From contig JAAUSO010000015.1 in NCBI GenBank assembly GCA_012033205.1, positions 1 to 64,000 of the forward strand: a stretch of 64,000 nt of DNA, in the 5' to 3' direction. Positions within the stretch are counted from its first letter, which is position 1, and every line of letters begins with the position of its first letter. Both the position numbers and the translations under genes were made by a program. The notes beneath the pieces are model-generated. The model was given only the letters and a program-made list of their open reading frames with translations. It was not told where the DNA came from and made no database searches. Positions 18,804 through 27,464 of this stretch are shown in pieces. The stretch is from Richelia sp. SL_2_1. Its GTDB lineage: Bacteria > Cyanobacteriota > Cyanobacteriia > Cyanobacteriales > Nostocaceae.

Positions 18804-19358
18804 CAAAATCCGCCGACATCAGCAGCAAAAGAAAAGCTTCTAGGACTTACGCATTGACAGAAAATACAAAATATGTATATGAGGAAAACCACATCCATCG
18901 TAGGGGTTTAGCACTGCTAAACCCCTACATATAATAAACTGTCAAAGCCTGAAATGACATATTTTCGTAAACGCATACCATAATTAATTTGTACAGTGCG
19001 TAAGTCCTAGCTTCGCGCAGATGAAAACTTAAATCAATTAGAAACTGTTTTAGCTTTTTTTGCTACCTTCGTAATAGATAGCGCACTTGTTCAACAAATA
19101 ATGAGGTGGGATATGGCAATATTAACTGAATCTCCTTGGTATCAGCAGATTTTGAGAGAAGGGGAAGCACGAGGAAGACGAGAAGGAATGATATCTGGAA
19201 TCGAACTCGATTTAGAAATTAAGTTCGGTAATGAAGGATTGCAATTAATGCCACAAATCTCGCAAATTAGCGATTTAGAACAGTTAAAGGTGATTCAAAG
19301 AGGTGTTAAAACTGTTAATTCACTAGAAGAATTGCGTGGATTAATCCAGAGTGTTTAA
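18804..19358 (+). pseudogene. Rpn/PD-(D/E)XK-type nuclease-transposase gene, truncated and split by a MITE
   Basis: Only the C-terminal third of a cyanobacterial Rpn family recombination-promoting nuclease is present. Upstream of the MITE the frame reads NPPTSAAKEKL; after removing the element and one copy of the GCTTC duplication it joins in frame to RADENLNQLETVLAFFATF, LVQQIMRWDMAILTESPWYQ, the GEARGRREGM hinge and a DUF4351-like end with LELR-type helices, stopping at 19358. A stop codon at 18801 precedes the fragment and the catalytic N-terminus is absent, so the gene is dead. An 85-codon frame from an alternative start at 19101 survives but is unlikely to be functional. Confidence 0.75.
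18841..19009. mobile_element. MITE, 169 bp, 13-bp terminal inverted repeats
   Basis: TAGGACTTACGCA at 18841 is the exact reverse complement of TGCGTAAGTCCTA ending at 19009. Both ends are flanked by GCTTC (18836-18840 and 19010-19014), a 5-bp target duplication. The interior encodes nothing but holds a perfect 14-bp palindrome around TTAGCACTGCTAA (18900-18928). It is a non-autonomous element inserted in the Rpn gene remnant. Confidence 0.88.
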
Positions 19359-19367
19359 ACCTCTCAA

Positions 19368-19403
19368 GTTCAACAAATAATCAGGTGGGATATGGCAATA
19401 TTA
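19368..19403 (+). repeat. 36-bp duplicated fragment of the Rpn gene
   Basis: This stretch differs at one base from 19089-19124, the part of the Rpn remnant encoding QQIMRWDMAIL. It lies just beyond the trkH stop, so it appears to be a leftover of a second copy or of a partial deletion-duplication. Confidence 0.85.
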
Positions 19404-19419
19404 TGGGAACGAAATCGAA

Positions 19420-20916
19420 TCACGCCAAAATCGGACGAGTATCGCGCAATAAACGTACTAATCCCACAAACACCGTAAAGAATTCCAAACGCCCTAAAAA
19501 CATTCCCACAGTTTCTGCCCATAATAAACTAGGTGCAGCATCCGCAGCAGTGACTCCTACAGATAAACCCACAGTTCCCATGGCGCTGGCATATTCAAAC
19601 AAACTTTCTTGCAACGTGTAACCGTGAGCGGCGATAATCGCGCTACCAATACCAAAAATCATTAAGTAAAGAAATACAAATATACTAATTTGTTTAAGTT
19701 GGTCGTTTTGCAGAAATTGCCGCTTGTCACCTTGCCAAATATGAGCTTCATTCACTGCCCCCGATGGCATTAACATCCGCCGTATTTCCCACATCAAAGC
19801 GCGGTAAAGAATGTATATGCGTATCTGTTTTATACCGCCTGCCGTTGAACCGCTTCCTCCGCCAATTAACATTAAAAGTATTAATATTAACCAACCCAAC
19901 CCATTCCAGTCAGTATATCCGACAGTAGAAAAGCCGGTTGTAGAAAGAGCAGTAATAGTTTCAAATATAGATACTCGAATCGCTTTACCCAAGTTCGGAT
20001 AAAGTGGCAAAATTACACCAAAGAACAAAATTATGCTGCATAAGACGTATAAGAAAAATTGCAGCCGGATTTCTCCGTTACGCATTACCGACTTGAACTT
20101 ACCCGTCAGTAACATATAGCTGGTAACAAAATTTAATGCTCCCAGTATCATTAATATATTTGTTACTACTTCGACGGCAGTATTATCCCAGTAACCGATA
20201 GATTCGGGACGAGTGGAAAACCCTCCCGTAGAAACAGCAGCGAAGGAATGGTTAACCGCATCAAAGAAACTCATTCCTGCTAAATTTAGGGCAATGGTTC
20301 CGACTATGATATATCCTAAATAAATAGCTAGAACTAGCTTTGCAGAACGTCGCACGTTAGGAACCAACTGCTCGGTACGTCCTTCCGCACTCGTTAAACC
20401 AGAACCACTAGGTCCTGCGTTCGGCGCAGCCGCGTGGCTGATCGCGCTTAATGTAATAATCGCCAATCCCGCACCACCAAACAGTTCTATCGTGCTGCGA
20501 TAAAGTAATATCAACCGCGAAGCTTTGGTTACATCTACCACCGAAAGTCCGGTAGTTGTCCAACCGCTGGTAGATTCAAACATTGCTTGAGTAAAGTTCA
20601 ATCCCTGCACCAGCATCAACGGTACCGTACCCACAACAATTGCTACCAACCACGATAAAACGACAATTACCGCACCTTCCTGTAATGTCAGACTGGTGGC
20701 TTTTTTAGGAGCTAAACTACGCCATAGAATAAAGCCTACAGCGCTAAGTATGATACCCGGAATTAAAAAAGCCCAAGCTAGTGAAACTTCTTGGGGGTAA
20801 AAAATTAATGCAATTAGAGGTGAAAGTATACCGAGTCCAGAAATTATGCACACCAAACCTGTATAACCGAAAATAGCACGGTAACGCTGGCGTAAAAAGC
20901 TTTTATAACGACTCAT
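19420..20916 (-). CDS. TrkH/KtrB-type potassium uptake channel subunit
   Basis: This membrane protein is the ion-conducting subunit of a Trk/Ktr potassium uptake system. The 498-residue product has four repeated membrane-pore-membrane units; the four filter loops can be read as TTTGLS, STGGFS, STTGFS and GTVGLS. It is slightly longer than KtrB and close to TrkH. Its ATG (20916) abuts the stop of the TrkA gene with no gap, so it is the last gene of the operon kinase - regulator - TrkA - TrkA - TrkH. The C-terminus ends next to the Rpn gene debris but is complete. Confidence 0.9.
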   Translation of the reverse strand: MSRYKSFLRQRYRAIFGYTGLVCIISGLGILSPLIALIFYPQEVSLAWAFLIPGIILSAVGFILWRSLAPKKATSLTLQEGAVIVVLSWLVAIVVGTVPLMLVQGLNFTQAMFESTSGWTTTGLSVVDVTKASRLILLYRSTIELFGGAGLAIITLSAISHAAAPNAGPSGSGLTSAEGRTEQLVPNVRRSAKLVLAIYLGYIIVGTIALNLAGMSFFDAVNHSFAAVSTGGFSTRPESIGYWDNTAVEVVTNILMILGALNFVTSYMLLTGKFKSVMRNGEIRLQFFLYVLCSIILFFGVILPLYPNLGKAIRVSIFETITALSTTGFSTVGYTDWNGLGWLILILLMLIGGGSGSTAGGIKQIRIYILYRALMWEIRRMLMPSGAVNEAHIWQGDKRQFLQNDQLKQISIFVFLYLMIFGIGSAIIAAHGYTLQESLFEYASAMGTVGLSVGVTAADAAPSLLWAETVGMFLGRLEFFTVFVGLVRLLRDTRPILA

Positions 20917-21579
20917 TTAAACCTTCTCTCCCATAATTACACGTTGAGCCTTAGCACAGTAGTCTGATTGACTGATTAAAATTAGGCGATCGCCACTCCG
21001 CAAACGGCTGTATTCCTTAGCTTGTAAGACAGTTCCACCGCGAATAATGCAGGCGATCGCCGCTCCTTTTAAATTCAGTTGTTCGGGGGTTTTCTCAACA
21101 GCAGGACTATCATCTTGCAGTGTCATTTCGGTTAAAGTAACTTCCGTATCCGATACAGGTAGTAAACTCTTAATATCTTGAATATCTGCTTGTTGTTCAA
21201 TTAAAGAACCGAGAATTTCTGTTGCTGAAAAAGCTTGAGTCACACCCAATTTTTGGAAAACTTCGCGGTTATCGGGGTCATTAACTAAAGCAATAGTCCG
21301 AGGTACCCCATAACGGTCTTGAGCAATTTGACAAGCAACCAAATTATCTTGGTCAAAAGCCGTCAAAGCCAATAAAACATCAGCACTATAAGCACCAGAT
21401 TCTTGAAGTATTGTCGGGTTGCTACCATCACCTTTAATCACTGTTGCTTTCAGCTTGCGAGATAACATTAAAGCTTGGGTTTCATCGGGAGTAATAATAG
21501 TTAATTGATAGCCTTTACTAGCAAACTGTCTGCCTAAAAAATAAACTAATTTATCACTACCAATTAGAATGATTTTCAT
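20917..21579 (-). CDS. TrkA/KtrA-type potassium channel regulatory subunit (RCK-N plus RCK-C)
   Basis: A 220-residue cytosolic regulator that gates the adjacent TrkH by binding nucleotide. It has an N-terminal Rossmann domain (MKIILIGSDKLVYFLGRQFA, acidic switch at TPDE, GDGSNP) and a C-terminal TrkA-C domain (GAAIACIIRGG, LRSGDRLILIS). The first glycine motif is GSDKLVYFLG rather than the classical GxGxxG, so NAD binding may be weakened; the partner gene at 21710 has the canonical motif. The end of this gene abuts trkH. Confidence 0.87.
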   Translation of the reverse strand: MKIILIGSDKLVYFLGRQFASKGYQLTIITPDETQALMLSRKLKATVIKGDGSNPTILQESGAYSADVLLALTAFDQDNLVACQIAQDRYGVPRTIALVNDPDNREVFQKLGVTQAFSATEILGSLIEQQADIQDIKSLLPVSDTEVTLTEMTLQDDSPAVEKTPEQLNLKGAAIACIIRGGTVLQAKEYSRLRSGDRLILISQSDYCAKAQRVIMGEKV

Positions 21580-21589
21580 AAAATATCAT

Positions 21590-21716
21590 AAAAGGTCAGA
21601 GGTCAAAGGTTAGAGGTCAAAGGTTAGAGGTCAAAGGTTAGAGGTCAAAGGTTAGAGGTCAAAGGTCAAAATTACTAACAACTATCTACTAACAACTAAC
21701 AACTATCTACTAACTC
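21590..21716. repeat. Heptamer-type tandem repeats (AGGTCAA/AGGTTAG, ACTAACA units)
   Basis: Units AGGTCAA and AGGTTAG alternate from about 21595 to 21668, then ACTAACA/ACTATCT units to 21716, between the two trkA-like genes. Confidence 0.85.
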
Positions 21717-22114
21717 AAAGTTTTCACAAAAGCTTGTGCAGAAAGTTGCGTCGGACTAATCGTTTCAATGCCAAATTCTCGGTAAATTGCTTCGCGATTT
21801 GGGTCAAATACGCGAGCTAATACCGTGGGAACTTCAAACAACTTTTTGGCAATTTGCGCCACCATAATATTTATATTGTCAGAGTCGGTAACGGCTAGCA
21901 AGCAATCGGCTTTCTCAGCTTTCGCACTTCGTAATACTGCTAATTCAGTTGCATCACCAACAATTTGAAAACCGCTGAATTCACCCCCCAAATTGTCAAA
22001 AACAGATTCATGACGGTCGATAACTACAACAGAATTACCTTCACCACTTAATTGACTAGCCAGAATCGAACCCAAACGACCACAACCTACAACTACAATG
22101 TATTGATTTGCCAT
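21710..22114 (-). CDS. TrkA-N domain protein (single RCK-N)
   Basis: A 134-residue protein consisting of one Rossmann RCK-N domain with canonical GCGRLGSILA near residue 10 and the GDAT motif. It lacks a TrkA-C domain. It is probably a second nucleotide-binding subunit of the same potassium transporter, pairing with the longer TrkA protein. It precedes that gene in the operon, with heptamer repeats in the 130-base gap. The C-terminus reads into the first bases of the repeat array (TLS stop), so the normal end may have been replaced. Confidence 0.85.
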   Translation of the reverse strand: MANQYIVVVGCGRLGSILASQLSGEGNSVVVIDRHESVFDNLGGEFSGFQIVGDATELAVLRSAKAEKADCLLAVTDSDNINIMVAQIAKKLFEVPTVLARVFDPNREAIYREFGIETISPTQLSAQAFVKTLS

Positions 22115-22156
22115 ACAATTTGTTTATTTAGTACAATTATTCCCCATACCCAATTT

Positions 22157-22813
22157 TTACATTTTCAACCGTGATTTCGGCGAACTTGTGGCTCGTTCCA
22201 AGTTCTTTTGTGCTGGCCTGTAAGCTGGATCTAAATCTGTAGCAACACGATAATTTTTCATTGCTTGCAGATTATCACCAGTTACTTCTAACAATTCTCC
22301 TAACATATTGAATGTTTCAGCATTATTAGGATTTGTAGCAATTGCTTGTTTGACTAACGTGATCGCTTCATCAAATTGACGTTTGCTAATCCGGTGTTTG
22401 GCTGCTGACATCAATGAGTCGTAATCTGATGGTAAATCTGTAATGTTTTCTCTACCTAATACTCTTGCGACTAATTCGCGAATTTCCTTGGGAGTAAAAG
22501 GCTTTTGCATAAAGTCTACGGCTCCTAATTTCATCGCATCTACGGCATTTTCAACGTTAGCGTGAGCCGATATCATAATTACGTGTAAATCAGGTAGACG
22601 TTCTTTTGCTTTTTCCAATACTTCTAAACCGTTCATTCCCGGCATTTGTAAATCTAGAAGCATTAATTGAGGATCATATTCTTCAAGTTGAGCAAGTGCT
22701 TCTTGTCCGTTGATAGCTGTTTTAACGGTATAACCTTGGGGTTGCAAACATTGGGTTACAGTCAATCGAATATTTTTTTCATCATCTACAACTAAAATGC
22801 GTGCTTCAGACAT
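22157..22813 (-). CDS. Response regulator with C-terminal TPR repeats
   Basis: The N-terminal 120 residues form a receiver domain with acidic pocket DDE at 10-12, phospho-acceptor D54 in LLDLQMPG, and K104 in FMQKPF. There is no DNA-binding domain; residues 140-210 instead form two TPR-like helices pairs (NNAETFNMLGELLEVTGD, DPAYRPAQKNLE). Output is therefore probably by protein contact. The start overlaps the end of the histidine kinase gene by 8 bases, so kinase and regulator are translationally coupled and lead the potassium-uptake operon. Confidence 0.92.
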   Translation of the reverse strand: MSEARILVVDDEKNIRLTVTQCLQPQGYTVKTAINGQEALAQLEEYDPQLMLLDLQMPGMNGLEVLEKAKERLPDLHVIMISAHANVENAVDAMKLGAVDFMQKPFTPKEIRELVARVLGRENITDLPSDYDSLMSAAKHRISKRQFDEAITLVKQAIATNPNNAETFNMLGELLEVTGDNLQAMKNYRVATDLDPAYRPAQKNLERATSSPKSRLKM

Positions 22814-24674
22814 TGGTTAATTCTCCTTGTTTATTGGAATGTTGATCGGAATTTAAAACAATTGGCAGTGTAAAATTGAATGTGCTACCTTCTCCCACTG
22901 TGGAATCTACCCAGATGATACCGCCATGAGCTTTGACAATTTCCTTACATATAGATAATCCCAAGCCGCTACCGCCGATATCCCGTTCTGTTTTGACCTG
23001 CACAAACTTGTCAAAAATTTTGCTTTGAAATGCGGGGTCAATTCCAGCCCCGTCATCGCTTACTGAAAAGTAAATTGAGTTGCCATGTTGTGTCGCTGCA
23101 ATTTCAATTTGCGATTGTGCATAGCGTAAAGCGTTTGCGACCAAATTTGTTAATACCCAAGTAATTTTATTCGCATCGGCGTTTACCTCCGGTAATTCTT
23201 CGATTAGTTTTTTATTTAGTTTGATATTCTTTTCTTGAGTTTGTACTTTAAATAATGATATTACTTTATCGATAATAAAATTAGCTTTAATAGGAACTCT
23301 TTCCATATCAATTCGACCGGATTCTATCTTAGAAAGGTCGAGTAAATCATTAACTAAACTCCGCAACCGCTGTACATCTTCGGAAGCAGCTTGTAATAAT
23401 TCCTGTTCTGATTCCGATAATTTTTGTTGTGCAGTTTCCAAAAGTAAATTAATACTCATTGCCATTCCCGTCAAAGGAGTTCGCAATTCGTGAGAAGCAG
23501 TCATCACAAAATCACTTTTTAACTGGTCAATTTGCTTAAACTTGGTCACATCTTGCAACAGCAAAACTACACCTAAACGTTTACCATTTTCAGTTTTTAC
23601 CGGAGTAGTAACGTAGCGATAAAAATACTCCTTACCATTTTTTTCTATAGTTAAAACCGATTTCTCTGGATTTAATTGTGAAGACTCGCCAGCTTCGGCT
23701 GTAGCTTGAATTTGATTATATAAAGTCCTATCTTCAACAACTTCTAAATAATGTCTTCCTTCAGCTAATTTAGGTTTAGCATTAAATAAACTGGCAGCTG
23801 TAGGATTAATATCAATAATATTACAGCGGTCGTCTACTACTATAATTCCGTCAGTAATGCTATCAATAATCGCTTCATTGCGCTGTTTTTGAGCAATAAT
23901 CGTATTAACATTTAAAGCGTGAAAACTCTTGAGTTTTTGACTCATTGAGTTAATTTCTTTTGCCAAATTTCCTAACTCATCATCCGACTGCACCGGGATA
24001 TTCACATCATAATTACCTTCCGCAATTTCCTCAGTAGCTTGGGTAATTTTCTTCAGCGGGCGCGTTAAATTTTTAGAAAGAATCAAACTGAAAATTAATC
24101 CCAATACAGCAGCAGAAGAACCTGCAAAAATCATTGATGCAATGGCATTTCGAGAAGTAACTTGTGCTTGCTGTGAAGCTGCTTCCATGGTTTGCTGATT
24201 CAAATTCTGCAACTTAATAGAAGCTTGACGTACTGCTTCAAACTTCGGTAAAACAGATTGATTGTAAAAATTTCTCGCCGTTTCGGGCTGATTTTGTAAA
24301 GAACGAAATTGAACAACACTGCTCAGATACTCTCGATAACTCTTTTCTAAATTAGCTAAAATCTCCGCTTCGCCATCAATCGTAATATTATCTTTAGCCC
24401 GCGACAACCATTGCAAAAACTCAACTTGATTATTTGCAAATAAATCAATCCCGCTAGTACCACCTTCGGATAGCGAAATTAAATTAGCACTATCTTGACG
24501 CTCCAAAGCTTCCACCATTCCCTGAGCAGCGCGGATACTGCGATAATTCTCCCGCAAAATCGCTTCACTAGCTTGCCCCAAACGCCAAAGATTTGCCACA
24601 CCCCAAACACCCACAAGGATAATTAGAGCAAGACTAACACCATAACCAGCGAGAATCTTGGTTCTCAGCTTCAC
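22806..24674 (-). CDS. Sensor histidine kinase (membrane, HAMP-PAS-HisKA-HATPase)
   Basis: A 622-residue membrane kinase. It has a first transmembrane segment at about 8-28, a roughly 150-residue helical extracytoplasmic four-helix-bundle-type sensor, a second membrane segment at about 178-200, HAMP (200-255), PAS (265-375), HisKA with phospho-acceptor H395 in SHELRTP, and an HATPase domain with N, G1 (DDGAGIDP) and G2 (GGSGLGLSI) boxes. It is the first gene of the operon with the response regulator and Trk genes; the arrangement suggests sensing of osmotic or ionic state linked to potassium uptake. The signal itself is unknown. Confidence 0.92.
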   Translation of the reverse strand: MKLRTKILAGYGVSLALIILVGVWGVANLWRLGQASEAILRENYRSIRAAQGMVEALERQDSANLISLSEGGTSGIDLFANNQVEFLQWLSRAKDNITIDGEAEILANLEKSYREYLSSVVQFRSLQNQPETARNFYNQSVLPKFEAVRQASIKLQNLNQQTMEAASQQAQVTSRNAIASMIFAGSSAAVLGLIFSLILSKNLTRPLKKITQATEEIAEGNYDVNIPVQSDDELGNLAKEINSMSQKLKSFHALNVNTIIAQKQRNEAIIDSITDGIIVVDDRCNIIDINPTAASLFNAKPKLAEGRHYLEVVEDRTLYNQIQATAEAGESSQLNPEKSVLTIEKNGKEYFYRYVTTPVKTENGKRLGVVLLLQDVTKFKQIDQLKSDFVMTASHELRTPLTGMAMSINLLLETAQQKLSESEQELLQAASEDVQRLRSLVNDLLDLSKIESGRIDMERVPIKANFIIDKVISLFKVQTQEKNIKLNKKLIEELPEVNADANKITWVLTNLVANALRYAQSQIEIAATQHGNSIYFSVSDDGAGIDPAFQSKIFDKFVQVKTERDIGGSGLGLSICKEIVKAHGGIIWVDSTVGEGSTFNFTLPIVLNSDQHSNKQGELTNV

Positions 24675-24873
24675 CGCATTCTACCCTCTCCAAATGCAAA
24701 TGAAATTACAGTACCAAAATTAGGTTTACATTCTTCTCATACCTGCGACGGAATGTTAGTTTATCTTTAGATAGTGGTTGTATTTAAAGTATTAAGAAAA
24801 GCAAGAATTAAATAAATCTCTCCTCCGCGAAACTTTGCGTTTCCCTCCGCGTACCTTAGCGTTAAAAAAATAA

Positions 24874-25710
24874 TCACTCAAAATCACCAGCAAACCCCCG
24901 CACCGCAGTAATCAAATCATCCGGAGTCCCAATATCTAAATAACTACCATTTGTAAAAGCTTCCGCTTCCACTTGAAAACCTTGATTTATAGCAGCTTGA
25001 ATTACATTACCAATGGGAATTTCAGGTAATTGTGGTAAATTGGTATCTTGTTTAATTGTAATCAAATACTCGTGCAAAAACTCACTAAACTGAGGTTGCC
25101 AAACAGCAATTCCCCACATAAAACGCAAATCTGAATGAAGTGGTTTTTCAAGAATAGAACGAACTTTACCCGTATCATCAAAATCGACCATACCAGCTTT
25201 TTGGGGATTATCCGTAGGAAATAGCCCTAAAACCACATCAGCTTTACTAGCTTCCAATCTTTTTAATATATGTATATAAGCATCTTTTGGTTGAAATAAA
25301 ATATCAGGAAAACCCAAAGCTACCACAGCATCCTTTATAAAAGGATAAGCACTATCTAAAGTAAAAGGTACACCATAAGGTAAACCCATAATTAAATAGC
25401 CCAAATTCATTGAAAGTATAGAGCCATCGCCGAAATATGCCGGAATATCCCATTTACCCGGACGTAAAATAAAATAGGCTTTACCAATACCTGCCAACTG
25501 CATCTTTTCTAGCAAATAATGAGAAACAACTTTAGGGCGTAAATAATTTTGATTGTTAATTTGAGTATTTTTACCAATATTATTATTATTATTACTATTA
25601 CTATTACCTTGAAAACCCACAGGATATAATTCCTTACTCAAAGGTAAAGGAGAAATCCGTGTAGCCTTTCCACCAGCAGGAATCAATCCGATCAGAGGAC
25701 GCTTGTTCAT
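24874..25710 (-). CDS. Sugar nucleotidyltransferase (NTP_transferase family)
   Basis: A 278-residue nucleotidyltransferase of the glucose-1-phosphate thymidylyl/uridylyl-transferase fold. The nucleotide-binding loop is LIPAGGKATRISPLPLSKEL (10-29) with the conserved signature Lys, followed later by DAVVALGFPDIL and the sugar-binding EKPLHSDLRFMWGIAVW. The normal compact loop after the signature is expanded by an Asn/Ser-rich stretch (about residues 37-55) encoded by an AAT/AGT-type microsatellite. Which sugar is activated cannot be told. It is monocistronic on the minus strand. Confidence 0.82.
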   Translation of the reverse strand: MNKRPLIGLIPAGGKATRISPLPLSKELYPVGFQGNSNSNNNNNIGKNTQINNQNYLRPKVVSHYLLEKMQLAGIGKAYFILRPGKWDIPAYFGDGSILSMNLGYLIMGLPYGVPFTLDSAYPFIKDAVVALGFPDILFQPKDAYIHILKRLEASKADVVLGLFPTDNPQKAGMVDFDDTGKVRSILEKPLHSDLRFMWGIAVWQPQFSEFLHEYLITIKQDTNLPQLPEIPIGNVIQAAINQGFQVEAEAFTNGSYLDIGTPDDLITAVRGFAGDFE

Positions 25711-25798
25711 AATATTAAGTAATTTCTAACTTCTAACTGGTTGGTGAGCTTGTCGAACCACTAACTCCTAACTGTTTACTGCTCACTGATAACTGAAA

Positions 25799-25846
25799 AA
25801 AATATCCCCCTTTCTCGACGGATTATTCTTCCAGAAAAAGGAGGTT
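25799..25846 (-). terminator. Rho-independent terminator of the DUF1232 gene
   Basis: On the minus strand CCTCCTTTTTCT pairs with AGAAAGGGGG across a 16-base loop, followed by ATATTTTTTTC, downstream of the YkvA-like gene. Confidence 0.7.
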
Positions 25847-25871
25847 AATAAGTTTTATTTCGCAATCGATA

Positions 25872-26189
25872 TTATTTTACAGAGACAGCATCAACATCGA
25901 TAGTACCTGCGTTCTTAGTAGCATCCTCAGAAGAATTAGCTGCTGTTTCCTTGTCTGTAACTCCTCTACGTGCTTTAAAACCTTCGATTACAACTTGTGA
26001 AAACTCGCTAACCAATAGAGTTAACAGAAAAACATCGTCAACTTGCCCAACAATCGGGAAAATGTCAGGAAGTACATCTAGGGGACTAACAAAGTATAAG
26101 AGGGTTCCTAAAACTACCCACCAACGGTATTTAGGATTACGAATCAAACCACGATACCATTCGTAAACTGATTGAATTGAAAATTTCAT
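25872..26189 (-). CDS. YkvA-like DUF1232 membrane protein
   Basis: A 105-residue protein with the DUF1232 core: YRGLIRNPKYRWWVVLGTLLYFVSPLDVLPDIFPIVGQVDD, recognised by the SPLDxxPD motif followed by GxxDD. One or two hydrophobic segments suggest membrane association. The C-terminal 35 residues are polar and low in complexity. Function unknown. It has its own terminator and lies divergent from the exbB-like gene at 26415. Confidence 0.85.
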   Translation of the reverse strand: MKFSIQSVYEWYRGLIRNPKYRWWVVLGTLLYFVSPLDVLPDIFPIVGQVDDVFLLTLLVSEFSQVVIEGFKARRGVTDKETAANSSEDATKNAGTIDVDAVSVK

Positions 26190-26414
26190 GATTTTAGCTT
26201 CTATTTAACTTTAATTTTGGCAAAATATGACCTAAACTTCCTGTGGGAATAACCGTCCTATGAGGGTATGGAATATGCTACCAGTTTTATAGGGGTTGGT
26301 GCAGGCTTGTAATATACACGATAGTTCACATTCAATGTAGAACTTGTACATTAATCTCTAAAATTAAAGTGGTGTGAGATATATGGTTGAGGATGAACGG
26401 AGGAGACTAAAAAT

Positions 26415-27206
26415 ATGAATATTCAAGAAATTGTACGCAAGATCGGACCAGTAGTATGGCCTTTGCTATTCTTTTCGGTTTTATCTTTGAGCGTGATTTT
26501 TGAGCGGATATGGTTCTGGTTAAGAATTTTAACTCAAGAAAGGAAGATTGTTGACCGTGTACTAGATGCCGCTCAAGATGATTGGAGTGTGGCAACGGAA
26601 ATTGCTGAACGAGCAACCCACCAACCTATTGGGAGATTTCTTTATGCTCCTTTAGTTTTACCAAGAAGAGATCCCGAAACTTTTAGATTGGCTCTTGAAT
26701 CCACCGCAGAGCATGAATTAGCTTTAATGCGTCGTGGCGAAAAAGTTTTAGAATTGGTGATTGCTGTTGCACCTCTACTCGGATTATTTGGTACGGTTTG
26801 GGGTTTGATTCAATCTCTCGAATCAATTAAAATTTCGGATTTGGGTACGGAAGCTAGTGCTGGAGTTCCAACTGGTATCGGAGAAGCGTTATACAGTACT
26901 TTAGCTGGACTAGTGGTGGCGATTTTCAGTTTGATATTCTATCGATGGTTTCAAGCTTTGTTAGTTAATCAAGTCAAAGTTTTTCGTAAAGCTGGAAATG
27001 AGTTGGAGTTACTTTATCGTCAATTTCCTCCAACTGATAGCGATATTAAACCTGCTAGAAAAGCGTTATCTGAAGTAGTTCTTAGAGATAAGGATACTCC
27101 AGAAAATTCTCCGACTCCACGCAGACGAGGAAGAAACAAGTTTTCCGAACCTCCCGAAACAACAGATTCCGATTCACCCCCATCGGACGATCAAGAATCA
27201 CAATAA
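26415..27206 (+). CDS. MotA/TolQ/ExbB proton channel protein
   Basis: A 263-residue inner-membrane protein of the ExbB/TolQ family. It has an N-terminal membrane helix (about 12-35), the cytosolic loop, and the two conserved C-terminal helices containing LGLFGTVWGLIQSLESI and GIGEALYSTLAGLVVAIFSLIFY. The tail (from about 215) is charged and Pro/Ser/Asp-rich. With the ExbD-like product encoded 258 bases downstream it should form a proton-driven energiser for outer-membrane transport or gliding-type processes; no tonB gene is in view. The start is supported by GAGGAGAC upstream of the ATG. Confidence 0.9.
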   Translation: MNIQEIVRKIGPVVWPLLFFSVLSLSVIFERIWFWLRILTQERKIVDRVLDAAQDDWSVATEIAERATHQPIGRFLYAPLVLPRRDPETFRLALESTAEHELALMRRGEKVLELVIAVAPLLGLFGTVWGLIQSLESIKISDLGTEASAGVPTGIGEALYSTLAGLVVAIFSLIFYRWFQALLVNQVKVFRKAGNELELLYRQFPPTDSDIKPARKALSEVVLRDKDTPENSPTPRRRGRNKFSEPPETTDSDSPPSDDQESQ

Positions 27207-27464
27207 AACTATTCCTAAAACTATTCCTAAAATTATCCCTGGATAATATACGCTCCACACACACTCCATAAACGTAATTATCTGCTCTGCAAACCCGTGT
27301 TTTGATCTTACATACAAAACAGTAATAATATGGAGTACGACTGTTTTTCAAAAGTTTTCAAATAAATTACGTTCAATCGTTTTCTCTCCTTAAGGGTAAA
27401 TTCTTCATTAGATATTTGCAATTTATCATTTAGATGGCTTTCTAACATCACTAGAATTAATCAG

